Below, piece by piece: positions 46,101-56,100 of a stretch of DNA of 64,000 bases. The position numbers and the translations under genes were made by a program. Within the stretch, counting starts at the first letter, position 1, and each line of letters begins with the position of its first letter. Below the pieces are notes generated by a model. It searched no databases. It was not told the DNA's origin and worked only from the letters and a program-made list of their open reading frames with translations. The DNA is from Lepus europaeus (taxonomy: Eukaryota > Chordata > Mammalia > Lagomorpha > Leporidae). The stretch covers positions 89,822,462 through 89,886,461 of the forward strand of contig NC_084834.1 of the NCBI RefSeq assembly GCF_033115175.1, given 5' to 3'.

Positions 46101-48024
46101 AAGGCATGTTTTATAATTTTATTCTTTACTGCATTTCTTTCTTATGGTGATTCATGTATGATCTTGGTATCATTACATAATTCTTCAAAAATATCAGTTA
46201 CATAATTCTTAAAAAAATCAAAATATCAAAATTGTTTCTCCTTTAATAGGAAGAAAAACCAAATTGAGATGGGCAGTTGCTGAGCAGAAAATGACCATAA
46301 GGGACATTAGGTTTCTTCTTTAAGAACACACACACTTATGTATGTTTTAAATATATACTTGACACTATAGAGAACCTTAGTATAATTCAGTACTTATTGT
46401 GACTTAGTCTTTCTAGGTTAATTACATACTGATGAATATTAATTGAATTGCAGGTCCAATAATCATCTATTTTCTTCCATTTTAAACTTGTTTGGTATTT
46501 GGAGTACAATTCCAAGCCATGTGTAAGTGACTCGGTATATACTCATGTCTTATACCACTGATCTATTATTAAACAATTGAGGTAATTGCTAAAGTGATAT
46601 CTATATATAAGAGAGAAAAACCACATTTGACCACTTGCAGTTCTGAATTTCATCTCTCTGTTCTTGCTGACTCTTTGGTTTGAAATCTGCACCCCTCTTT
46701 CTTCCCCCATACCCACTTGGCAGTTGTCCCATGCTTGAACGTGGCCTTGTGATGAAGATGACATTGTCTCCCTCTGGGGAGGAAAGCTGGCACCCTGTTT
46801 TGACCAGTGGTTAGTGGATCGATGTTGACATAGCACTTTACTGGAAAATGGTCAGAAAGTACTACTCCAGCTGTTCCTTGGAATGTGTTGCTCAAAATAA
46901 ATGCATCCTCAGCTGGTTAGATTGGGCTGGGTCAGCAAGACCAGGATTCCACCATCATCCCTGAGTGCACGCCTCTATGGCCCTCACTGAACCACATCGT
47001 GTGGATTGGACCCAAGAGAAGCCTGTTCTAAGCAGCTGGCCACCCTCAGGACTGTATACGGATGTGTGCTTCTACAGTCTTCACGGGATGGTGTGGTTTG
47101 TCCTTGTCAGTCTGGTACCAACTGGTCACCCAGTCAGACAGGACTTATATTTAAACATGACAAACAATGGGAAGATTGCTTGTTTCCAAGGTTCTCCAAC
47201 CAAAAAGGTTACTCTGAGAAGTTGGGATGCTGTTCAGACATTATCTAATTAGCACTGTGTCTGCATTGCAGAAAATGTCTGTAACAGCATTGTCACAAGA
47301 CAATTTGGTCACATCCTGAATACTCAACTGTGTGAGTCAGGAGAAAAGTCATAAAAGGAGTAAGGAACTTGACCTGGGGTTGAGCTTAGGGGCCCTACTT
47401 CCTATCTTTTTCTTCACTGATGAGGAAAACATCGTTAACACGATCCTGCAGTGTTGGGGTGTTGCAAGAAACAAAAATATTCTCCTCTCTTTACATCATC
47501 ATTCATAAAATTTAGTTAGTAACTTTAATATGTTCATGCCAAATTCTTTGTTTCTAGTGAAATATTGAAAGATTCTTTTGATGTGTCATTAAACTTATAA
47601 GAACCGATACTACACTTGATCTTAGCCATAAGGCCAAGAAGTGATTGATGTGTCATTAAATTGAGCATTTGAGGATCATTCATTAGTCTCAGATGATTTG
47701 CGATGCTGTGACTGGCTATTAGTTTTCTCACAAATATCGTTTCCAGTGTTCCTTAGAAGGTAAGATATCTTGTAACTCAGGGTGTTTGCTGAGGGCCTGC
47801 TCAGTAACAGGCATGGTAGTAGGTTTTTGGATGCATTCTATTAGCTTGGTATTTTATTGTAACAGAATTAGGTAAATGCTACTAATTTAAATAAGCATTG
47901 CTTTAAAAGAAAAATACAGAGAGCAAGAATCACATGAAACAAATAAAGTTTAGGTGCTTACCATGCTCACTGGTGCTGCCCAGGACACACCTAAGAGGAG
48001 CAGTCCTATGTAGATAACCAGCAT
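35722..48024 (-). CDS. MEPE: MEPE, matrix extracellular phosphoglycoprotein (3 coding exons)
   Basis: The coding sequence joins 48024-47971, 43583-43530 and 37182-35722 on the minus strand, all at phase 0, giving 522 residues plus TAG. MEPE is a secreted SIBLING phosphoprotein of bone and dentine matrix; it binds integrins through RGD and releases a phosphorylated ASARM peptide that inhibits mineralisation and affects phosphate handling (established for the family). Visible here: signal peptide (residues 1-16), a mostly charged disordered body, GRGDND at about 243-248, SGDG glycosaminoglycan-attachment motif at 253-256, repeated YNEIP motifs, one NRS sequon near 496, and an 18-residue Asp/Ser/Glu tail after a basic RLRKK stretch. 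There are no large gaps relative to the human length of about 525 and no frameshift, so the gene looks functional. IBSP and SPP1, its neighbours in other mammals, lie outside the window. The gene name is confident; splice sites are read by eye. Confidence 0.96.
35725..35778 (-). other. MEPE: MEPE C-terminal ASARM peptide
   Basis: The last 18 codons encode DDSSESSDSGSSSESDGD, made only of Asp, Ser, Glu and Gly. This is the acidic serine-aspartate-rich MEPE-associated motif. Several Ser residues fit the S-x-E kinase consensus of FAM20C. The motif is preceded by basic residues RLRKK, consistent with the protease-sensitive site that releases ASARM in other species. Confidence 0.95.
36508..36576 (-). 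other. MEPE: MEPE dentonin-like segment: RGD integrin site and SGDG motif
   Basis: This 23-codon stretch corresponds to the bioactive mid-region peptide of human MEPE known as dentonin/AC-100. It encodes GRGDND (RGD codons at 36561-36553) followed by TPFSGDGQP, whose SGDG is the glycosaminoglycan attachment consensus of the family. As I recall the human protein, the residue before RGD is Glu; here it is Gly, giving the classic GRGD tetrapeptide. Confidence 0.9.
37464..37500. repeat. (GT)n-rich microsatellite in MEPE intron 3
   Basis: Interrupted GT repeat (GTGTGTGTGTGCATGTGTGC), about 280 bp upstream of the terminal exon acceptor in the gene's direction. Confidence 0.9.
37690..37860. mobile_element. 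MER5-like hAT miniature element in MEPE intron 3
   Basis: GTCGTCCTCCAGTTTGCC, GGAATTATCTGGAAGGCTTG, TGGAGAATCTGCATCTGTGA resemble MER5A-type hAT-Charlie elements. Confidence 0.5.
38050..38345 (+). mobile_element. Degenerate CSINE in MEPE intron 3
   Basis: GGGAGACCTGGATT, CTGGCTATTGCAG and a CAAATAAATAAGTAAAAAT tail are recognisable; the head is highly diverged. Confidence 0.7.
39476..39770 (+). mobile_element. CSINE in MEPE intron 3
   Basis: CTGGCACTGTGGTGTAGTAG head, GGTTCGAGTCTCAC B-box-like segment and AAATAAATAAATCTTTT tail. Confidence 0.88.
39825..40025 (+). mobile_element. MIR SINE in MEPE intron 3
   Basis: The MIR core is recognisable: GAGCTGTGTGAGCTTGGGAA, CTCTGAGTCTCAACTTCTTC and AATGATATAATGCATGTGAAG. 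Confidence 0.82.
41090..41440 (+). mobile_element. L2 3' fragment in MEPE intron 3
   Basis: AAGACCCAGCTCAATTATTC, CTTCTCTTGAACACCAAGCC and the end AAGAGCTCAATATCCACTTG follow the L2 3' order. Confidence 0.6.
42869..43150 (+). mobile_element. CSINE in MEPE intron 3
   Basis: GGGGCCAGTGTTGTGGCGCA head and AACAAATAAATAAATATTTT tail; about 400 bp from exon 3. Confidence 0.9.
43530..43583 (-). CDS. MEPE: MEPE exon 3: 18-codon N-terminal segment
   Basis: Acceptor CTTTCAG ends at 43584; the exon reads TFRPQTKETQRGCVEEQR and ends AGG|GTAAAC (donor at 43529). It is exactly 54 nt with phase 0 on both sides, as is typical of SIBLING exons, so it could be skipped without a frameshift. It holds the single cysteine of the mature N-terminus. 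It matches the expected MEPE N-terminal sequence and is too short to appear as an open frame on its own. Confidence 0.9.
43741..44104 (-). mobile_element. CSINE in MEPE intron 2 with 15-bp target duplication
   Basis: The duplication AGGCACATACATCTT lies at 43726-43740 and 44105-44119. The body has a long (GA)n block. It begins about 160 bp upstream of exon 3 in the MEPE reading direction. Confidence 0.95.
45040..45440. repeat. Possible ancient repeat in MEPE intron 2
   Basis: The text GTCCTGTGGAGGCCCGACCC...CTTGATATGCCCCTTATAAC resembles an old mammalian repeat; family unknown. No gene is visible in it. Confidence 0.25.
45456..45755 (+). mobile_element. Degenerate CSINE in MEPE intron 2
   Basis: GGGAGACCTGGATTGAGTTC and ACCTGAGGAGTGAACAAG are recognisable; the head is poorly conserved. 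Confidence 0.75.
45756..47578. other. MEPE intron 2 interior, no other gene
   Basis: Mostly unique A/T-rich sequence; frames near 46.6 and 47.1 kb lack features of a gene. Confidence 0.6.
47594..47645 (-). pseudogene. RNU2 pseudogene: Truncated U2 snRNA retrocopy (first 52 nt)
   Basis: The minus-strand sequence from 47645 to 47594 aligns without gaps to nucleotides 1-52 of U2 snRNA with about five mismatches, and includes the GTGTAGTATC branch-site recognition region. It is flanked by identical 15-bp repeats TGATGTGTCATTAAA at 47579-47593 and 47646-47660, so it is an inserted retrocopy. It lacks the rest of U2 (Sm site and 3' stems) and has no A tail, so it cannot be functional. It lies in MEPE intron 2 in the same orientation as MEPE. 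Confidence 0.92.
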
Positions 48025-48036
48025 TTTTGAGAATCT
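47971..48036 (-). CDS. MEPE: MEPE exon 2: start codon and signal peptide
   Basis: The acceptor CTTTTCACAG ends at 48037. Twelve leader bases precede the ATG at 48024-48022, followed by 18 codons encoding a hydrophobic signal peptide, MLVIYIGLLLLGVSWAAP. Cleavage is expected after the WA pair, as in other MEPE proteins. The exon ends GCACCA|GTGAGC (donor at 47970). A second donor, GTAAGC, lies 9 nt further on (47961-47956) and would add Val-Ser-Met in frame. The first donor is preferred because it gives the AAP-TF junction known for MEPE. Confidence 0.9.
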
Positions 48037-48659
48037 CTGTGAAAAGACAATAATGCTTTACCCCAAAGTATTTTCAATGAAGAATTGCAGCAAAAATACT
48101 CAGGTAAATACATAAACATCCTTCCACCAGCAGCCCGTGGCCTTTTATTTTGTAGATATATAAATACATACTCTTATGTATTTATGACTAATTTATATGT
48201 GAAAAACTAGCATATATGTTTATGTGACTGTATAATTTATTAAAACACAAGTGTACATGTTATAATCTAAGAATGTTGTCTACCTGGTTATTCTAAAGTC
48301 AAAATAAAAATTGTTGAAAGTCATTAAAATAATAGATTCACTTATAGAAATGAATTTTATAAGTATATATTTATTTGCTTGATTGTCAATCCAAACTCAT
48401 TAGAGATTATTTAATTTAATTACCTGTGTAATGCTGAGCGGCATTCAATTAATGTAGCAGCTTTCACCAGCCCTGTTAAGTCTGTCAGGGGTCAGAGACT
48501 CCTTTTTAATTTACAGATATTAAAGAGAAGGACTGGGATAAGTAGTCAAGCAATATTACTGCACAGTGTTCACCATGAGAACTCTATGCTGTCTTAAATA
48601 GTTCTCTATTTTATTTTATTACAGAAAGTTTACATGTGGTTGACTTAAAAGCAAATTAT

Positions 48660-48916
48660 GGGGCCGGTGCTGTGGCATGGCAGGTAAGATTGCTACCTGC
48701 AGTGTCAGCTTCCCATATGGGCACTGGTTCAAGTCCCAACTGCTCCACCTCCGATCTAACACTGCTATAGCCTGGGAAAGCAGAAGAAGATGGCCCAAGT
48801 CCTTGGAACACTGCACCTGTGTGGGAGACCCAGAGGAAGTTCTTGGCTCCTGGTTTTGAATCAGCCCAGCTCAGGCCATTGTGGCCATCTGGGGTGTGAA
48901 CCAGAGGATGGAAGAC

Positions 48917-48947
<31 letters not shown>

Positions 48948-48995
48948 TGCCTCTCTGTAACTCTGCCTTTCAAATAAATAAACAAATATTTAAAA
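48660..48995 (+). mobile_element. CSINE in MEPE intron 1
   Basis: GGGGCCGGTGCTGTGGCATG head and CAAATAAATAAACAAATATT tail. Flanks AAAAGCAAAT(T/C)AT are a target duplication. Confidence 0.93.
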
Positions 48996-49351
48996 CAAAA
49001 AAGCAAATCATATAAATCATATGTTTTATTGGCTTCCACAAAATATTGCTTAAAACATCACAGCAGATAATGGTACATATTTATATTTTAGTAAATGTAT
49101 TAAAAGGATCTAGTGAGCTCAATTAAGTCACATAGTCATTAGTTAACAAAAAAATTAAATGCAGCTTTGGACCACCAATTTTTCCACTTTAATGAACATT
49201 AAATATTTTACAAACTGTCACACAGACATAGAGTAACCCTTATAGCATACCACTATTTGAGATTACTTGGAAGAAAAACCACTTTCCAGGAAAGAAATAA
49301 TGTAGATATTCTTCTAATCTAATTGATTCAAAGAAAAAACTTTTATTGGAA

Positions 49352-49353
<2 letters not shown>

Positions 49354-49387
<34 letters not shown>
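49354..49387. repeat. (AT)n microsatellite in MEPE intron 1
   Basis: Seventeen uninterrupted AT units, about 500 bp inside the gene from exon 1. Confidence 0.97.
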
Positions 49388-49388
<1 letters not shown>

Positions 49389-49892
49389 CTTTTAAAAATA
49401 TCCCCAAATAATAAGCTATTCTGGATCTCAGCCTTTCCAAGTAAATACCTTTTAGGTCAGGACAACATAAGTCACTTCTCCAATAACTTAGGGCAGATCA
49501 GTAGAAATATAAGCACAGATGAGATCTGAGAATAGGGATAAGATCAGATTCTTCTGATTCCAGTTTGTAAAGGAATACAACCTGGTTTGTGAAGGGATAG
49601 AAGAAAACTAGCATCTCTATATTACTATGGATCTTGATCATGCTGTTGATTGAAGCCAAGGCAAGGTTGCTACCAAACCATCCACTGTAGTTAATGGTTT
49701 CTAGAGTTTGGTAATACACATTCTATTTCATAAAACAAAGCACCAATTATTACACAGTTGTTTTCAGTAGAGAATATTTTCAATTTCATTAGCTTTCAAA
49801 ATCAATAACCCTTCTTGAGTGGTATCTTGAAAATGTAAACAACTCCAGGATAAAGCTATTTGCTATCAAGAACATAAAGAGAGTTGAATTAC

Positions 49893-49938
49893 CTGGAATC
49901 TTCTACCTTCAGAATATCTGCCTTCCTCTGCAGCATTA
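49893..49938 (-). other. MEPE: MEPE exon 1, probable non-coding leader exon
   Basis: On the minus strand the sequence TTCCAG|GTAATT gives a good splice donor at 49893/49892. It lies about 27-30 nt past a likely start point that itself sits about 25-30 nt after a TTTAAA box at 49965-49970. SIBLING genes typically begin with a short untranslated exon, and the span from here to the stop codon (about 14.2 kb) fits the roughly 14-kb human gene. The start point is inferred; the donor is seen. An alternative reading is an internal 66-nt exon using AAATTTCAG near 49960 as acceptor, which is open at phase 0, but no upstream exon supports it. Confidence 0.55.
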
Positions 49939-49964
49939 CCAGGCTTGGGGGCATTTTGCTGAAA

Positions 49965-50010
49965 TTTAAAGTTTGTTAGAGTTCCCAGGGGCCAATCAGC
50001 ACTGACTCAC
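49965..50010 (-). promoter_or_regulatory. MEPE: Putative MEPE core promoter: AP-1, inverted CCAAT, TATA-like box
   Basis: Read on the minus strand, three elements follow each other within 45 bp: an AP-1 consensus TGAGTCA (50003-50009), an inverted CCAAT box GATTGG (49992-49997) and a TATA-like TTTAAA (49965-49970). This order and spacing resemble the published IBSP promoter, which has an inverted CCAAT box upstream of a TATA-type element. Motifs are seen directly; promoter function is inferred from position immediately upstream of the exon 1 donor. Confidence 0.5.
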
Positions 50011-50617
50011 TTAGCACTGGCAAACAATTTGTTACAGGTGCCCACAGATAACCATAGGGGGCAAAGTAATTTTAATCTAAAAATGTTTTGTGGTGAAAAG
50101 CTGCTATCAAATGTTCCAGAAAGTGGAATAAACAGAAAATATAAATACCTCGGTTTGGACATCATGTTGTCAGGTAATGAGAACTGATTTCATAACTATT
50201 AATTAGAATCAACTGAATGCCCGCCAAGTTTATAAGTGGGAAATAGGCTTGCTCTCCTTTTATGCAGAAGCTATATAATCTCAGTTTTGCCTGAATGAAA
50301 TTCAGCAACATTGAGCAAAAATGCTTTGAGCACCTACTCTGTGACAGGCATGGGGCAAACAGCAGTGACCAGAATAAGCAGAAAAGAATCTTTGTACTTA
50401 TGGAGCATAGAATCCAGTGTGAAGTGGATGTAGACAGACAATAAACAACACAATTGGAAAGTAAAATACATTATATTCATATTGGATGTTGACATAGGCT
50501 AAGTCTAAGGAGAAAATGCACTTTGGGTGCAGGGGGAGGAATAAGAATCATTGAGGGTGGGGAAATTTTTGGTAGGGAGTTCTGGGAAGGCCTCGTGAGA
50601 AGGTGACTGCGTAAGGA

Positions 50618-51125
50618 CCGTGCTATGATCCGAACATATGAAGACATTTCAAAATTTCATGGAAAAAAAAATAGAATTGAAAGATAAGTATATAGTGGAA
50701 TAAAAGATTCAGAAATCCATGCACTGTTTTTTCCGTAGCACATATTTGCTATGAGCTTTAGGAAGACCCCTCGTTTGTGTTTCTCTCAACTTCCTGTGTT
50801 GTGATTTTAAGCCCCATTATGACAAGTATCAAGAGGAGAGGCCTTTAGGTGGAGGGTAAGTCATGAGGACACAGCCCTCAGGAATGGGATCAGTGACCAT
50901 CTAAGAGGCTGGAGGGGCTAGCCAGGCCCTCTTTGCTCTTCTGCTTTTCTGTCATGTAAAGCCACAGCGTCTGTCTCCTCCAGTGGGTGCAGTAACAAGC
51001 CGCCATCTTGGAGGCAGGATAGCCCCCGTCAACAGACACTGAAGCTGTTGGTGTCTTGATCTTGAGCTTCCCGGCCTCCAGAACTGTGAACAACGCATCT
51101 CTGTGCTATTTTGTTATGACGGCAT
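50618..51125 (+). mobile_element. MaLR/MLT1-like solitary LTR
   Basis: AGAGGCCTTTAGGTGGAGGG, CAGGAATGGGATCAGTGACC, TTCCCGGCCTCCAGAACTGT and TATTTTGTTATGACGGCATG follow the order of ancient mammalian MaLR-type LTRs. It holds the mariner-like insertion at 50637-50752. Family assignment is from memory. Confidence 0.55.
50637..50752. mobile_element. Mariner-like element inside an LTR-like repeat
   Basis: AAATTTCATGGAAAAAAAAA, GAATTGAAAGATAAG and AGAAATCCATGCACTG follow the family order. Confidence 0.55.
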
Positions 51126-52334
51126 GAATGCACTAAGACATCCCACCTCTGGCAGAAGGAACATGAGGAGCAGAGGGCCAGACACAGGAGCCTGCTGACC
51201 TGTCCCAGAAACAGAAAAGAGGCCAGGCCTGTCCCTGCTGGCCTGTCCCAGAACCAGAATTTGGTGGTAGGGACTGAGCGAGGGGAAGAGCAGCAAATGA
51301 AGTAAGAAAATGTATTACATAGATGATGATATGGGGCCAGTAGGTTGCGGCAAGGCCTTTGACTTGACCCTGAGTGGAAAGGAAAGCACTTGGAGGTTTT
51401 GAGCAGAGGAATGACTGAAGGAGAAACTGAAGTAAGAAAAGGAACAGACTGGCTCTTGTGATAATCGGAGCAAGTGGTGACTGGGATTTGACCAGAGTGG
51501 TGGCAGAAGGGAAGGTGGAAAGCCATCCTGTTCTGATTATATTTAGAGAGGAAAGCCAATGGGATTGCTGGTGGAGCTGGTATGGGCTATAAGAGAAACT
51601 CAAAATTAGGATGACACCAAAGTTTTTGCCCTGACCAAGTGTAAGAATGAAGTTGTTTTTATTGATACAGGGAAAATTCTTAAGATGGTTTTGAGGGAAA
51701 TATTGAGAGTTTGGATTTGAATATGCATTTTATAAACTGGTTCATTTCGGATACTGAATTTCTTAGTGAAACTAGGGCACAGCTGTATTAGAGTAAACCT
51801 TTCCAGGACAATCATCTTCCCACATGCTTTGCTCAAACTGCCTGCCAAAATCATGATTATAACAAGTTGGAAGACTCCACTCAGTCTAAAATATTATAAT
51901 ATTTAATGGAATTATTTATATTAAATATATATGTGGAAGTGTTACTAACAGATTATGTAACCTACACTTTGTGATAAGACCAACTGATAATTAAAGACAA
52001 ATTTTACAGACTAGAAGTGATATGTAATGAGACTGAAGTGTAAACTCTCAATTTCTCCAACCTCCCTGAATAGACAAAAACCAAAATAAACAAACAAAAC
52101 AGCCTTGGACAGTTTTGGAGAGAGAATGGTGCCTTTTCTAGTTCAGGCCAAATCTCATTTTGCTTTCTCCAAATCCTGCAAATCCTCCTTTAAGTGTCCT
52201 GGGCTGGTTTTTTAAAAACCACTTAGAATTTGAGCTATTGGGGGTGGAGCTCTTATTGATTTACAACCACTTAACCCTGGATTTTAGAATATTTAAACAT
52301 TGTCACTGATAACGGAGACATTTGACTCTGGTAG

Positions 52335-52720
52335 CTTGAGACTCAAATAGCCCTGTGTTCAAATCCAACCTCTAATCTTGGCTTGTTGTAACAAGTTGCT
52401 TAAATAACCAAATCATAGCCCTCGTCTCTCTATTTCTCCATCTGAAAATGTGGAGCCTACTAATAAGCTGAACTATCAGTGAGAAAGTGCTGTGATCCAA
52501 GCATTGTTTGTTTATATTAACTCATTTAATAAATCTGGGGTGTAGATGCTATTATCATACTTTTGATTTTATTGACATAACATTAAGCATTTAAGTGACT
52601 TGATTAGAGTCACATATCAGCAAACAAGCAGAAAAGTCAGAGATTACAATTAGATAATCTTACTCCAATCTGAGGTTTCGAAACCATTGCACAACTGTCT
52701 CATAAGATTAGCATGAACAT
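52335..52720. mobile_element. Two adjacent MIR copies in opposite orientation
   Basis: A plus-strand MIR (about 52335-52500, CTAATCTTGGC...AACAAGTTGCTTAAATAACC, TTTCTCCATCTGAAAATGTG) is followed by a minus-strand MIR (about 52505-52720, TTAACTCATTTAATAAATC, GTAGATGCTATTATCATAC). Confidence 0.65.
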
Positions 52721-52829
52721 TAGATTAACAAACCCCAGAAAGTGCTTAGCCCAGGGCCTAATTAGTTGATAAAGTAGCTACTCTTCTCATCAATTCTTCC
52801 CATTAATAATAATAATAATAATAATAATA

Positions 52830-53140
52830 GGACATCTGGTGCAGCAGTTAAGATGCTGCTGGGAGCACCCACATCCCACGTTGGAGTGCCTGGGTTTAGA
52901 TCCAACACTGCTTCCAATTCCAGTTCCTGCTAGTGTGCGCCCTGGGAGACAGCAGGTGATGGCTCAAGTACTTGGGTCCCTCTCATCCATGTGGGAAACC
53001 TGAATTGAGTTACAGGCTGTTGGTTTTGGCTTGGCCCATCCCTGGATGTTGTGAGCATTTGGGGAGTGAAACAATGGTTGGGACATCTCTTATTACTCTC
53101 TCGCTCTCTTTCAAATATAAAAAATAAATACTTTAAAAAA
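52830..53140 (+). mobile_element. Degenerate CSINE preceded by (AAT)n
   Basis: GGTGCAGCAGTTAAGATGCT head remnant, GGGGAGTGAAACAATGG block, and an AAAAATAAATACTTT tail. An (AAT)n microsatellite runs 52805-52829. Confidence 0.78.
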
Positions 53141-56100
53141 TACAATCTTGTATCTCCTTTCTGTCCTTTGTTGCTTTTCCTGCCAGTTGTCAGTCATGAC
53201 CTATTCCATGCAGAGGCAAATGCAATGAAACATAGAGTTTAAGATTCCTCTAGATTGTAAATATTCATGATTTGGGTGATATGGAAAGAGGCTAAAGAGG
53301 AAGTGGAAGTGAAAGAAAGTAAGGCAATAAATACGAGCATTCGGTCAACTCTGGGACTGAACAGAGAGAGAGACACAGTGAAGTGCCAGTGACCTCCACT
53401 TTGTCCCTGGGTGTCCTCTAACCAGCGCACAACTGCTATCTGCTCAAAAACTAGTCTTGTAAGGATGTTATCTGTAAGGTTTGTTTGCATTAAGTGCTGG
53501 GAAACCTTGCTTGCTCTCGATTCTGCAACAAATGCTTGGCTTTATAATTAACTTCCAGCAAGATGCTGTTTTGCCCTTATGAGCTTAGCCCTGAGCTCAA
53601 TCAAGGCTGCATGATTTGGAGGGCACATGCCCCCGGGCAGCCGCCAGCATTCAGAAATAAAGACTCCATAATTCGGCCCTGAGACATTGGCATCTTCTGT
53701 AACTCACTGTTCCCAATGTAACAACAGCTGTATAAACAGTAGACAGATGGGAAAATCAGGAAAATGCTCAATGTCAACTTTGCATGTTCTTGTAATAATG
53801 AATAACAATGAAGGGATTTCTATAACAATTTGTAAGCTATGCAATATCTTAAGCTATTAACACTTGTCCATAGCATTAAATGTGTATCTTGAAACATCTG
53901 GCAGCTGGTAATGTGCCTTGTATATGGTACAGCCTTAGGCAATGTTTCCCAGTTATTATTACTAAGATTACTGTACAGATGGTTTCAGACGTTTCTCAAG
54001 TGTGATTCTCATTAGTTTTTCTCTCTTCACAATTTTAGTTTGTGTGTTTCCCTTTCATTTAACTAGTGGGAAAATATCTAATTCTGATCTAGAAGAACTT
54101 GTGTTCTAGGAAGGAAAAATTCATAAAATTTTAAAAGAAAAAAACTAGTTCTACCAAGGAGGGAACTGGCAGTAGCTAAATATACATGCTCTCAAAATTA
54201 AAATGAATTCAAAGCTAAAAAAAATTCAACTCGAGTCTTAAATTTAGAACCTGCAATTGACAAACGCAAAAAAAAGGAACAGCCTGTTCTGGCTGGGAAG
54301 GATGCAGAGAAGAAATTCTGGGAAAAAAATTAAAAGGGTGATCATTTGCTAAAGTTCTGGGAAGTAGAGATTTTACTTCTAACTCTCTTGGAACTTGCCC
54401 CTTAAGTTCAAGCACTTAATGTAAGTGTCCTGAATGTTTTTGCTTAATAAAGAGTTTTACTATAATATTTCTTCAGAACCAATAACCAGAGTTAAAGCCA
54501 AGGTTGTGATCACTGTCATGTGTCCCTCATTTTGTGATGTTAATATCTCTGCTTTCAAGAAAAATAGTGTATATGAATATGTATGTCATATGTATATAGG
54601 AAGCAAATGTGGAAAAATGTTAAAAATTGTTAAATTTTAAGACTGAAAAATTCACTTATACTCAAAAAGATTATCTATCTTCACATCATCTCTATTTAAC
54701 TGGAAAACAAAGCTAAGTAAGAGAAAAGGAGGAAGTGACGGAGACAGGTCCAATGGCCACTTGAACTTCCTCTGGTTCTTGGTCCATGGCTGGAGAATGG
54801 ACACCCCCACTGATGATGCACTTGGCCTGGCATTTTCCGAGCATTACTGACAGAAAGAATTGCTCCTCCAAGAAATCTCAAATAAAATAACCCACGGGAA
54901 CATGTTTCGCCTTGTGATAGCTTTTTAATTTCTTACCCCTCACTGGAGTGTGTTCAATCATATAAAATATTAAGTAGCCAGGAATCCATACATCAGTTTC
55001 AGCTGGTGGGTGATCACCTAGGAATAACTTTTTTTGTTTTATTTTCTCACTGTTTCTGGGACTCATCTCTGTGCTTTTGCCCTGGGCCCAAATGCTTTGA
55101 TATGCATTTTTTAAAAAACTTGGAGTTGTAGGAGATTTTCCCCCCACTCTGTGATCATGGTTCCTAATTCCTTGTTAACACCAAAAAGGTAATGTATTTA
55201 TATTTCTTGTCATCCTAGATGGTTAGAAATAAACGTCTATGCATCTTTGATATGTTCAACTGAATTTACTCCCTATTTCCTAATTCATGCAGCAAATAAA
55301 CATTTTCCCTCCTGCATCAGTGGAGAAATCTTTACCGTGTGTGAGAACAGAGGGGCCCCTGTTGAGCCCTCTCCTCTTCGCCAGACACTGAGATTTGTCA
55401 AGCCTTTGGCATTTCATAGAAATATTTAGTTCCCATTGATGTCTGAAATAGACTCTGAAATGAGTGTGTTGGGCGTCTGGCCCCGTTTTTAGCAGAAGAA
55501 AATGTTTTTGTGTGAAATATATTCATTCAGGGATATCAAGATTCATCCTAAGCTAGAAAAGGGTCACTTTTTCTAAGATGTCACTTATGACCAACTTTCT
55601 CATTTACCCTCAAATTATTTTTATTTTTAGTTATTATTTTTTCTCTCAATGTTTGGGAATTTCAACAGAAGTACATAAAAATTGCAGCCAGCTCCAGAGT
55701 CATGGAGAGTCACAGAGCAGCACGAAGCTGGCTCTGAGCTATTTGTTTACCCATTCAGCTATTACTGAGCAAAGGGAAGACATGTCAATATAATTAGCTT
55801 TTATTTTTATATTAGAAAGATGTCTTATTACATCTTAAAATGTAGCTCAGAGGATGTAGTTAAAATGTAATTATAATGATCCCAGCCCTTTCCCTCAGGA
55901 CATGGTGACACTGCTGGAAGTGGCTGCAGGACTTTGTTGTGCGACGTGAAAGGGAAAATATCTCTTCTTCTAAAAATAGTCTTTTGCAGGAGTTGTCGTT
56001 TTGTTTTTCAGGACTCAGAATCTTCTCTGCAGGAGAAAGAACATGAGGACATTACCAGGTAGTTATTCGTTGTATCAGGCACATATTTTCTTCCCCAATG

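Larger units (their letters stand above)
50300..51690 (-). mobile_element. L2 fragment interrupted by an LTR-like repeat
   Basis: Antisense L2 text (TTTGAGCACCTACTCTGTGA, GGGAAGGCCTCGTGAGAAGG) stops near 50610. It resumes near 51126 (AGAAGGAACATGAGGAGCAG, GAGCAGAGGAATGACTGAAG) and reaches about 51690. The open frames of 150-176 codons on the minus strand (51603-51029) lie in this repeat and are not a gene. Confidence 0.6.

Noticed and set aside
47594..47645. A functional U2 snRNA gene
   Set aside because: Only the first 52 nt are present, with substitutions, no Sm site, no snRNA promoter element and flanking target duplications.
49893..49958. A 66-nt phase-0 open exon upstream of the MEPE signal peptide exon
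   Set aside because: It is better explained as the leader exon after a TATA-like box. A coding exon there would need an unseen upstream signal-peptide exon.
51029..51603. Minus-strand ORFs of 156-176 codons upstream of MEPE
   Set aside because: They lie in antisense L2/LTR-like repeat text and carry no recognisable protein features.
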